This document shows positions 21,613 through 31,345 of a stretch of DNA of 64,000 bases, one piece after another. The translations under genes were made by a program, and so were the position numbers. Positions within the stretch are counted from its first letter, which is position 1, and the number at the start of each line of letters is the position of its first letter. A model generated the notes under the pieces. That model was not told the origin of the DNA and ran no database searches. It saw nothing but the letters and a program-made list of their open reading frames with translations. The stretch covers positions 2,536,001-2,600,000 of the forward strand of contig OY101120.1 of NCBI GenBank assembly GCA_956465555.1, written 5' to 3'. Source of the DNA: Nitzschia sp. pyKryTriq1. Lineage: Eukaryota > Bacillariophyta > Bacillariophyceae > Bacillariales > Bacillariaceae.

Positions 21613-23643
21613 CTATAAAATTCCCTGGATGAACTTGATCATTAGTCTCCCCAGGTTGGAGACATCGGGAGCCGCACTCATTCCAAACAAACCCAGAGAG
21701 ACTACCAATAGCGTCTTGATCCACCAAGCGGGAAGTCTCTGATCACGATTATTCTTGGAATTGGGAACAACGACTTGAGAGTTCTTGGCAGTACCAGTGG
21801 GAGCAGTAGTACTAGAAAGCCTGTGTCGTAACCGCAACACAATAGCGGGAGGAGCAATCCCCCAGAGCAACAAAACTGGATAACTGCCAGCGAAATCGAT
21901 AGCTTGCAGAAAGAGGGAAGGAGAGATAGAGGCAATGGCCAAAGCCGGCAGCGTAATCCAAGCCGCTGAACCCAATCGGCGTCGTTTCCTTTCGGCATTC
22001 TTCTTGGACGATGATTTTGACGAGTCGTCGTCGTCGTCTCCGAGTACTTCTGCAGTGGTACTAGCAGCAGTAGTACTGCTGCTGTTCTTTTTTCTCCTCC
22101 TCCTCCCAAAGAAAACATCATCCAATGTCGAATTCAAGGCCAAATAGCTTCCCAATATAGTGGTCAAAATGGCCGAGAGTGCCAAACACAACAGTGGAAC
22201 TTTGATAGGACCCGCGGCCAGTAGCAAAGTCACGGGATCTTCTATCATCGTCATCACGCTGCTGCTCGTACTACTACCACTACTACTACTACTAGGACTC
22301 AATCCAATGCCGAGAGCCGCCCATCCCACTTCCAAAATCAATGGCAGTAGTGATCCAATACCAATCGCCCATCGTATAGGGCGCACTTGATAGTGTAAAT
22401 AGTGGCAAATGGTAGGAAGGATCTCTCCATAGACCAGCAATTGCAAAAAGGTAGGCACACTGGCTGGCACCGTCTTCCAATTCTGGACGGCAGACAATCG
22501 CGTCCAGTCGGCAGCTGGTAGACCCTTGGCAAACAACAAGACGGCCATGGACAAAAAGACAATGGTCAATACCGAATTCAACGCCGTAGTAACTTCCTCT
22601 CGTTTTCCATTGTTGGTGGTAGAGTCGTAGGGACCAAAGACCACTGCCGCCATGGACAATGCCGTCAGGGCACATCCCGCTCGATAATACAAGGAGGAGG
22701 AAGAGGAGGAAGAAAAGTCGGCGACCATGGCTCCCGCCCTGGATATTTGACTGACCAACGTAGCTTCCACCACCATGACCAAGAGTCCCACGACCAAACG
22801 TTCTCCCCATGCTCCAAATGCAAATTTGGCAGCCGCTGCCATTCCAGGAAATTCAGCAGTATCGTCATCAGAATCGTCATCAGAATCAGTATCGTCGTCG
22901 TCTTTGTTGTTGCTTTCCGCAGAGGAGGAAGCATCCTTTTGTTTATTTCTTCTTTGGGCATTAGGATTAGGATTAGCATTGGCATTTGTCTGACACAAGG
23001 CCTCGACGACGACCAACGATTGTGCGGCAAAAAAGGCCCATACTCCGACCAGTGCCGTAGCCGAGGGATAAAATCCATTGGGTGCCACCACAGTGGGCAG
23101 TGCCAAAAAGCCTCCTCCCACGGTAATTCCAGCAATCCACAAGGCGGCTGCCAAAATTCTTGATTTCGAAATATTATTATTCGTAATACTATATGTATTA
23201 CTCCTTGCAGCTGCTAATAACGACGGTGTATCAGCACCATCATCATCATCATCAGATGATGATGATGCTGATGCTGATGTTTTCGATACCAACCAAAGAC
23301 GAGAAGAAGATCGGTGAGTAGTAGTAGTAGTTGTCGTACTAGCCGTCCTGCACCACCGCCTTGATGCCGGTACTTTATGTAGTACCGGTATGGATGGCCG
23401 ATACTCGAAAGACAAAGTAGAATCACCCCCCGCCCATCCTGCTGCGGATGTTGGCTTATTGTGCTTCCATCCAAGTTCAAGTCCAAGTCCAAGTCCAAGT
23501 CCAATAACTCCAACGCACTTTGGACGAGTTGTTGTTGGATTATTACGAGTATTAATATTCCAAAACGAATCCACTGACTTTGGTAAACCCAATACTACTA
23601 GCAGAAGCGTCGACCAAACGAGCAGGGATGATAATATTATCAT
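21613..23643 (-). CDS. Tryptophan/tyrosine permease family transporter, plastid-type
   Basis: I start at the ATG at 23643 because it opens a clear signal peptide (MIILSSLLVWSTLLLVVLG...VDS) followed by Phe, the usual diatom signature for import into the secondary plastid; an in-frame upstream extension is made of a poly-Asn repeat. The 676-residue product has about 11 membrane segments. The first, IAGITVGGGFLALPTVVAP, is the hallmark of the HAAAP/Trp-Tyr permease family. An acidic loop (DDDDTDSDDDSDDD) and two Ser-rich loops are inserted between membrane segments. It should carry aromatic amino acids, perhaps across a plastid membrane. Substrate and membrane are inferred from family and leader only. 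Confidence 0.85.
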   Translation of the reverse strand: MIILSSLLVWSTLLLVVLGLPKSVDSFWNINTRNNPTTTRPKCVGVIGLGLGLGLELGWKHNKPTSAAGWAGGDSTLSFEYRPSIPVLHKVPASRRWCRTASTTTTTTTHRSSSRLWLVSKTSASASSSSDDDDDGADTPSLLAAARSNTYSITNNNISKSRILAAALWIAGITVGGGFLALPTVVAPNGFYPSATALVGVWAFFAAQSLVVVEALCQTNANANPNPNAQRRNKQKDASSSAESNNKDDDDTDSDDDSDDDTAEFPGMAAAAKFAFGAWGERLVVGLLVMVVEATLVSQISRAGAMVADFSSSSSSSLYYRAGCALTALSMAAVVFGPYDSTTNNGKREEVTTALNSVLTIVFLSMAVLLFAKGLPAADWTRLSAVQNWKTVPASVPTFLQLLVYGEILPTICHYLHYQVRPIRWAIGIGSLLPLILEVGWAALGIGLSPSSSSSGSSTSSSVMTMIEDPVTLLLAAGPIKVPLLCLALSAILTTILGSYLALNSTLDDVFFGRRRRKKNSSSTTAASTTAEVLGDDDDDSSKSSSKKNAERKRRRLGSAAWITLPALAIASISPSLFLQAIDFAGSYPVLLLWGIAPPAIVLRLRHRLSSTTAPTGTAKNSQVVVPNSKNNRDQRLPAWWIKTLLVVSLGLFGMSAAPDVSNLGRLMIKFIQGIL

Positions 23644-23646
23644 TTT

Positions 23647-23679
<33 letters not shown>

Positions 23680-23830
23680 GCTGTTGTTTTGTGAAAATGC
23701 GAGTTCGCAAGACGATTTTATTGTAGAAGATTTGAAAATCTTGTGGTGCCAGCCACAAAAGAGGACAGTTGAGTGACACGTGGAGGCCTCTAAGACATCA
23801 AAATAACAGCACGACAAATCCATAATCGCC

Positions 23831-23883
<53 letters not shown>

Positions 23884-24145
23884 GGACGCGCGACGACGAC
23901 GACGACGACCGACGGAGGGAAAAAAGATCCGGTCAAAAAACCAGAAAAGCACCACAACATATAGTAGGTACCATACTAGACCCCAGGGATGAACACTACC
24001 GGTACTTCCGCTCGCAGTGTATAATAATAGGAAGACACAACACAAAACACAAAACACAACATTTATTTTGTTCTCGCCACGCACTGCCACCGCAGCACAA
24101 TACCGGCAAGGTACACTACACGTACCGTCCTTCTTCCAAGGATAG
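23644..24145. other. Short divergent promoter region with TGTC microsatellite
   Basis: A 502-bp spacer between two divergent transporter genes. It holds a TTG/CAA tract (about 23648-23690) in the leader of the permease gene, a pure (TGTC)12 tract at 23831-23878, and TACCGGTA at 23997. No gene is present. Confidence 0.6.
23831..23878. repeat. (TGTC)12 microsatellite
   Basis: Twelve uninterrupted TGTC units lie in the bidirectional promoter region between the permease and the MFSD5-like gene. Such a pure tract is expected to vary in length between strains. Confidence 0.95.
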
Positions 24146-25159
24146 ATGAGTATATATAGTAGTACAAGTAGTACTAGTAATACTGATACGAATATTTCAG
24201 ACAGTACTACTAGTAGTAGTACAATGACGACGAGGGGGAGTCGTCGTCGTCCGCGAGGGCCGCTGATCATGCTTTCTGGCGCCGTGGGTGCTGTATTAGT
24301 CGCGGCGGCGGCGGCGGCGGCAGCAGCGATGGCGGTTGCCGGTACTACTACGAATACTCATCTACTACTGGATGTGCTGCTGGGTAATAATAACAATGTG
24401 CTGGGCAAGATGATCATCATCATCATGAGGAGCGTTCCAGCCAAAGCATTCCAATGGTTCCAGGTCGATTTTCGGACCAACGATCCAGTCATTCTTTCGC
24501 AATCCTTTCTCGTTTCTATTCTCATGACGGTGATTTCGATCAAATTTTGGCAATCCTTGCAGAAAAGAAAAAGCAGTATGAGCAGAACAGGAGAGGAGAC
24601 TGACGGTGCTGATACCGATACAACAAAGTCCAACACCACCACCACCAACAACAACACCACCAATAACAATAACATCAAGCCCGAAGCGATCCGACAGCTC
24701 CAGTGGAAGTTCTTGTCGGTATTTTGGTTGCTTCGAGTAGCCTTTTGGATGGCGGGTCCCTACTTTTATGCCGCCTTTGCTTCTAAAAGCATCAAACGTC
24801 AAAATTTCAATGGAAACCAACAACAACAAGAACAACAACAAGACGAGCAACCCATGCCCGTCCGAATCATCTCCCAAGTGTCGCTTACTGGATATGCTGC
24901 CATTGCCTTGTTGGGGCCCCCGGCTGCCAACATTGCCCAAATCTATGGAACACGTGTGGCGACCATTGTCGGAATGGTATGCTATGGTCTGGGGAGCTGG
25001 TCCGTCACGTCCAATTCTCTACCGGTACTTTTTTTGGGAAGGGCCGTGGCGGGTGTCGGTCAAAGTATTTTGAGCAATGCTCCGGAATCGTGGTTTGTTT
25101 CCGAGGCCAAAAAACAACAATTACAAGAACAACAAGAGCAGCAACAGCAACACGAACAA

Positions 25160-25230
<71 letters not shown>

Positions 25231-26644
25231 CGAACAACAAGGAGTGCAGTATTATTTGGGAGAGACATTTGGTCTAGCATATTCGCTCGACTCGGTAGTG
25301 GCGATTGTCGCGGGACAAATTGCTCAACTTGCCGCTGCCTCCCATCGTGGACCGACGGGTCCCTTTTTCGTTTCGCCCTTCTTTTTGGTATTGGCCGCTG
25401 TGGTCGTAATGCTGTTTTGGTCCGAAGAGGAAGAAGAGGAAGAAGAGGAAGAAGAACAGCAGCAGCAGCAGAAGCAACCACAAGAGAGTCGTCGTTCCTC
25501 CATCATCATCGCGGAGGCGGTACTAAAAGAAGAAGAAAAAGGAGAAGATGGTGGTGGTGCTGGTAGTTCGAATTCCAAAAAGAAGACGACGACGACGACA
25601 ACGACAACCACAAAACAGCAGAGTCATTCTATCCAGGAGACTGTCCGCATCATTTTTGCGGACCCAAAGATTGTATGCTTGGGAATTGTGCAATCGATCT
25701 TTGAAGCTGCCATGTATATTTTCGTCCTTGCCTGGGCCCCACTCATGACCGAGACGATACAATACTCTTGCTCTGCGGTTGATGATGGGAATGACCAATC
25801 ATCATCATCATCATCATCACCATCATCATCACCATGTAGTACGCCATTTGGAATGATATTTTCCTGTTTCATGGCAGCATGTATGCTGGGGAGTACCGTC
25901 TTTTCCGTTCTCATGAGCAGTCAAACAACAACAACAAGAACAACAACAACAACAGCAGCAGCAAAAACCACAAAAACAACAATGCGATTGGAAGTTGCTG
26001 TATCCATTCTCCTAGCAGCAGCTTCCTTCTCTCTGGTATCCTCATTGTTGTGGTCGACCAACACCAACACTGATAGTAGTACCATCCAGGAGAATCATCA
26101 TGGTACTTCAACTGGTGCCGTCTTCAAGCTCTTCCTCTCCTATTTGGGATTTGAAGCTTGCGTCGGTATGTACTTTCCATCGATCGGGACTCTTCGTGCC
26201 AGAATTTTGCCCGATTCCCACCGATCCGTCATCATGACACTCTTTGCCGTACCGTTGAATGTCATGGTAGTGACGGTCTTTTTATTACTGGACAAGCTGG
26301 GTCTCCGCGGGGGTATTGCAGTGGCAGCCGTCGCGTTGGGCCTGGCCACGTTGGCCATGATCACGCTCGATCGTCTCCAACAGCGGGCCGCCGCCGAAGA
26401 GGAGAAGCGACTACGACGACGGAAAGAACAAGAACAACAAGAACAACATCAACAAGAAATCCGCGACAAGTTCAAGAAAATGGTACGCAAAGCGTATATG
26501 CTGAGTTCTGTCTGTACTGAATTTTCTTCCCAGTTGATGTTGGTGGGTGGAACGGGGCAAGTGTACACGAGCCCCGATGGCGAATGTGATGTCCGCTCGT
26601 CTCGATCTTCGTTTGGCATGGACTGCTTTCCAATGGCGTGTTAG
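24146..26644 (+). CDS. MFSD5/MOT2-like major facilitator transporter
   Basis: An 832-residue protein of the molybdate-transporter-2/MFSD5 branch of the major facilitator superfamily. Matching blocks are FWMAGPYFYAAFASKSI, GRAVAGVGQSILSNAPESW, and near the end GMYFPSIGTLRARILPDS followed by VIMTLFAVPLNV. About 12 membrane segments can be traced. Family members import molybdate in plants and algae, needed for molybdenum cofactor; here the substrate is inferred. The transporter carries large low-complexity inserts in its loops: an Asn/Thr run, a Gln tract of about 28 residues around residues 338-365 just after the APESWF block, and an acidic Glu/Gln run. Start: ATG at 24146, but the ATG at 24224 is equally possible. 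Confidence 0.85.
25156..25230. repeat. (CAACAG)n tract encoding poly-Gln in a transporter
   Basis: About twelve units of CAACAG in frame, alternating the two Gln codons, lie in the MFSD5-like gene. Similar Gln-rich stretches flank it. The tract sits in a loop after the ESWF motif, not in a membrane segment. Confidence 0.93.
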
Positions 26645-27485
26645 TAGTATATAGCTACGGGTTCGTGTATATTGTTGGTATATTAGTTAGTACGAGTATG
26701 ATACTTTTAATAAAAAACAGTAGAAGAAACGTGCAGTTACAATATTCAATACGTAACAAGTAATGTCCCTACGAGTATCTTTCGCTTGGTTCCCTAGCTA
26801 TGCTGCTCTCTCTCACCCTCTCTCTCCTCTACAGTAGCCATAGTATAAAGAGGCAGCAGGCGAGGAGAGCGCTGATGATGATCCCGCCCTGTTGGGTGAA
26901 CAGAGAGGAGATCTTGAGGCCAACTACTACGACCACACCGTGTACATAGTAGGGTATGAGTACAGGGCACGAGTACCAGATACAATACCAATACCAATAA
27001 GATACTGATACACTGTATTGTTCGGCTGATGCTCTCTGGGACGGTACTCATACAGTGTTTTAAATTCCCCTGTAATAAAAAATAAGTCACGGATCCTTGA
27101 AAATCTTTTCACCAGCCCTGCGTTCCCGTTCGATCCGCTCGAATGAATTAATGTTGATCGGACTGATCAAACCAACGGCGAAGCCCGGAGCATGCGTTTG
27201 TTTCACACGGATAGCACCTGTACGCCGTACCGGTATTACGCGTACTCATACTGTACGTACGAACACACGTGATTTTTACGCGTGATACTGCGTAATACAA
27301 ACGCCGGTAATAAAGATTTGAAAATGAAAACGATGCATTTGAAGGCAAGCTACAGTACAAGCTACAGTGATCAGTGATGTTTTATTACCGCCATCTCTAC
27401 AGTGCTCTCGCTCTCCGCATCTCGACTGTAGTCTTACTTGTATACATTATTGTCCCCGTGGCCATCCATCCTCGCTGGTTGATCC
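26645..27485. other. Intergenic region between tandem genes
   Basis: An 841-bp spacer. It carries TACCGGTA at 27228 and other alternating GTAC/TACG sequence near 27220-27290. Open frames of up to 98 codons overlap on both strands without family features. I see no gene. Confidence 0.5.
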
Positions 27486-30400
27486 ATGATCGATACAATG
27501 GAGAGCGTCGAAGCCGATGCTGCATCACCGGAATCACCCGTGGAGAACCAGCAAGATCCATCATTGCTAATACCGGTACATCCACAAGACGCCGTGAGCA
27601 AAGTCGCCGTACCGGTATCGTCCCCATCCGAACCAGAACCAGCTCGCGGTACTAGTGGTGATGGTGGTGGTGGTGTGCAGGAAATCGCCCATGTTCAATT
27701 CATCGATCATTTCTCTCTTGGAAATCCTTCCAGCAGTGTTCGCTTTCGGAACAAGCGCGTCGTTCTTTACGGCATGGATAACGATGATGAGATTGTTCTA
27801 GAATCAGCATCAGCATCGCCCTGGAAAGATGGCAACCACGACAATACTCAAAAAGTCACAGTCAAGAGGTACCGAACGAGCTCCCCCGGAATGAACTTCC
27901 TTCGCACTATTTACACGCTAGTGTCGCTGCTCATTTTGGGATTTCTTGTCGCCTTTTGCTTTCAGATTATTGCCTTTTTGTTTCTCAACATGGCGGCCAA
28001 TGGCGGTGATACCGCTTTTGCCAAGGGAGAATTGAATGTGGCCCATGTCTGTGCCGTACTGGCGAGTGTTCCGCTGTATTTGTACGCCATGGCATCCATT
28101 CTTGCCATGGGCACTGCCGTGGTACAAGATACGTGGAAGGGAAATCCACTCTTTCAACAACTGTTGGGTTTTTCCAATGATGTTTTGATGGAAGCTATTT
28201 GCGTGGTCATCTTTTTGATCATACCGGGAAGTACGGCCGCCTTTACCCTCATGGCGTCTCGGGACGACTGGTGGGAAACGACCGCTTTGGTTTGGGTCAT
28301 GTGTGTCCTCTTCTTCATGGCTGCCTTTGCACTACTCGTCGTCATCAATGAAGTGGCAGCCTGTTTGGAATTGATGCAAATACAAATGCTGATAATGGAC
28401 CAAGCTGATGCTCATGCTACTATTACCACTGCCGAACTTGTGAAAGGTTCCGTGCTGAACACGCAAATCATGTTCTATTCGGGTTACCAGAGATTTCAAT
28501 ATTTACAAGGTGGTGGTGGTGGCGGCGGCGATGATGATAGCAGGAATAAACAAGTGATCAAGTCGCAGACATCACTGTATTCCAGAATGACAATCTTGCA
28601 GAAGAGCTACTGCTGCTGCATTCGGTCATTGTTTACAATTTTGGATCCACCGGTCCGAGTCTACACTGCAGATGAAGTACGGTAAGTTGTTCGTTCTTTT
28701 CACGGAGATGGTCGTCATCATCACGCATCACGCAATCATGACAAACTTGTCATCTCACCTCTTTCTTCATTTTGCTTTATTTATACATTATTCATCGTAG
28801 GGATGTGGTTCCAATCTATACGTCTCGAAACTGGTCATTGGAACGCATGTTTTGTCGGAATCCCGACAAGGCGGCCGTTTTCGTGCAAAAGGGTCCAGGA
28901 GCCCTTCGAAAAAACCAAATCGGTGCTTCTCTGGCCTTTTCGATCATTGGAGCCATATTGGTCATCTTGTTGGTGGCAGGATTTCTGGTTTGGTGGGCCG
29001 TCCCGCCGCTCTTTGTGGCACTGTTTTCATTGTTTTTCTTTCTATGTGTCATACTGCCAGTCATTGCCTCAACCATTCGTCTCTACCGAATGTACCACCA
29101 TCAACCTATCCGCCCGTCTTTCTCGTTGTCGGCAATAATATCGTCTGGTACTGAACAAGGACTGCGGCCCAAGAATGATGGCGACGACGACGATGACCAT
29201 GACCATGATAGTCAGCAAGATGATGATGGTGGGGCCATCTTTCAAGTGTGGGAACGCATGAGAATTTCGGAACCGAAACCGTCCTTGTGCTGGGTCATGG
29301 CTGGTTTGACAGTGGGGATTGGTTTCTTATGGCCACTGATCAGCTTTCTGGTCAACACAGAATATACCACAGCTACTTTCTTTGGCATCATGGGAGCCTT
29401 TTCGATTCCTAGACTCTATCTGAACCCAGTGCCGATTCTTCGAAAAATGGGACCATTAGAGGATCTTCCGCTGTCGTCGACATCTCACAGTTTGGGGAGG
29501 CGACTCGCGTCCAGTCGACGTGGTATTGCCAACCTTCTGTACGGTGGACAGCAAACAGAAGAGGAGTCAATCCTGCGACGAAAGGCCAAACTTTCGGCAA
29601 TCGTAGGAAAGATCAACAACCGTTCCATCGTAGCAGGTTGGATGTACTTTTTTGGTGTACTCATGGGATTTGTGGCCATCTTCTGTCTCGCCGCTTTTAA
29701 GGAATCCCTTGATGGTGTTGACTACAAAGTCAAAGTACCAGAGGGTGAGCCCTTTTTTGCTCATGACTTTTACTACCCTCCACAGCCCAAACTTCCCTAT
29801 CCTACATGCACAATCGCCAAGCATTTCTCCTTGCTGGATGCTGGACAAGAGTCAAAATTGATCGATATCGCCTTTTTGTCCATCATGAGCTTTTCGGCAC
29901 CTGACGAAAGCGACCGGCTAATGGCAGATTGGTTTGGGAATGATACTATGGTCGTGGACGAGTCCCAATTTGTGCAACAGTATCTCGTTGACATTGGTCG
30001 AACAAATGGTGTCTCGTTCAAGCTATTTTCCTTTCCTGATAATCCAGGTGTCGGGCTAGTGAGTATCCGAGGAAGCGAATCACTTCTTGACTGGATTGTC
30101 GACGTGCAGCTCTGGCTGGGAGCCGCACTGGCTCAGATGGTTCGTGGTGTGGTTCCATTGGGCTGGATGTGGACACCCATTCTAGATGATTTAGTCTATC
30201 TGATCAATTCGGTGGAAAGTGACAATCTCAAGAAAGTATCCTACTATACTACGACTACAAGCTTCATCAACGCAGTCTTATCGGGGGAATACGGAGACGG
30301 AAATTACACAGAGCTGCGTGTTACAGGAGCCAGCTTGGGCGGCGGCTTGGCGATCATTACTGGGGCCCAAACCAATACGTCGACGGTCGCCATCTCCGGC

Positions 30401-30736
30401 TTGAATTCCATGCTGAGTCGCCTGACCTACGATCCGCCCGTCACGGAAGAAGCTCTGAATACTCATGTATTTAACGTGATTCCCGATCGAGATCCCATTT
30501 CACATATCGACGATCCGGGACGCTTGATCCAACGCACCGCGTGTCGAGCGCCGAAGAATTCCTTCTTTGGGTGCCACTCCATGTGGCGTAGCCTTTGTGA
30601 GCTCTCTTATCAGTGCGGTTCCATGAATCGTCCTGCTTTGTGTTGGTGTGTCTCCAAGTACGGATACCCGGAACCCATCCAGAATGGAACCCAAACATTC
30701 GCGGAAGTCTGCCCTCCGGATACATCATCAAGTTAG
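27486..30736 (+). CDS. Multi-pass membrane protein with class 3 lipase-like domain
   Basis: Two exons, 27486-28681 and 28801-30736, joined in phase 2 through a 119-nt GT-AG intron, giving 1043 residues. The N-terminal ~650 residues hold roughly ten hydrophobic segments in three clusters; the C-terminal ~300 residues resemble a class 3 (Rhizomucor-type) alpha/beta-hydrolase. The nucleophile elbow is GASLGG with Ser910, preceded by a substrate-loop-like VSIRGSESLLDW. Asp961 or Asp963 and His967 in IPDRDPISHIDD are good candidates for the rest of the triad. The last ~60 residues are Cys-rich, suggesting disulfides and a lumenal or extracellular position. It probably acts on membrane lipids; substrate unknown. 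The start could also be the ATG at 27498. Confidence 0.8.
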
Positions 30737-31345
30737 TTGAGAGAAATAATGATACCGGCTCGACTTCCTAGCTACTACTAGCTAGAGGATAAATTCACGG
30801 GAAAAGGTCTCTTCCGTACTTGGCGGATTGTAGCAGCAGCCATCGTACTGCCAGTAACACCACACACAAAAATTCCCGGTACTGTACCAGGTAGTCTCTA
30901 CCGGTACCGGTATGATGTAAGAAGAGAAAAGATCCACCATAAAGAGGCCGGCATTGGAGAGAATATGCGCAAAGATACGAATAGGACAGACGCAGACAGT
31001 CAAATGTCAGTCACGAACGATGGAAAACCTAGTCACGACAACGACGACTCTTTCGACTACTAGCCAACTTCGCGATCCAATCGACTAAAATGACTTGAGA
31101 ACGGCCGGCCGCGGTCGGTGCGAGATCTTTTGAGTTTTGCGACCATGGCGCCGCACAAAAGCACACGGTAATAAAAATCGAACGAGAGCAGGTCTAATAG
31201 TAGTAGAGACCATCTACAGGTACCGGTACATACAATATTACATCATATTATAGTCACAGTCATCAGTGCTCCTCCTCGTCCTCATCATCGACTCAGTATT
31301 ACGTAGTCAATTGCTTTGATCTCCAGTGTTTTTTATATAAAAAAC
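30737..31345. other. Intergenic region with three TACCGGTA palindromes
   Basis: A 609-bp spacer between the lipase-like gene and NPRL2, both on the plus strand. TACCGGTA occurs at 30899, overlapping at 30905, and at 31221, about 125 bp before the NPRL2 start codon. A TTATATAA element at 31332-31339 lies only seven bases before that ATG. No gene is visible. Confidence 0.5.

Noticed and set aside
23831-23878. The TGTC tract as a telomere or mobile-element end
   Set aside because: It is a simple microsatellite without flanking duplications or inverted ends.
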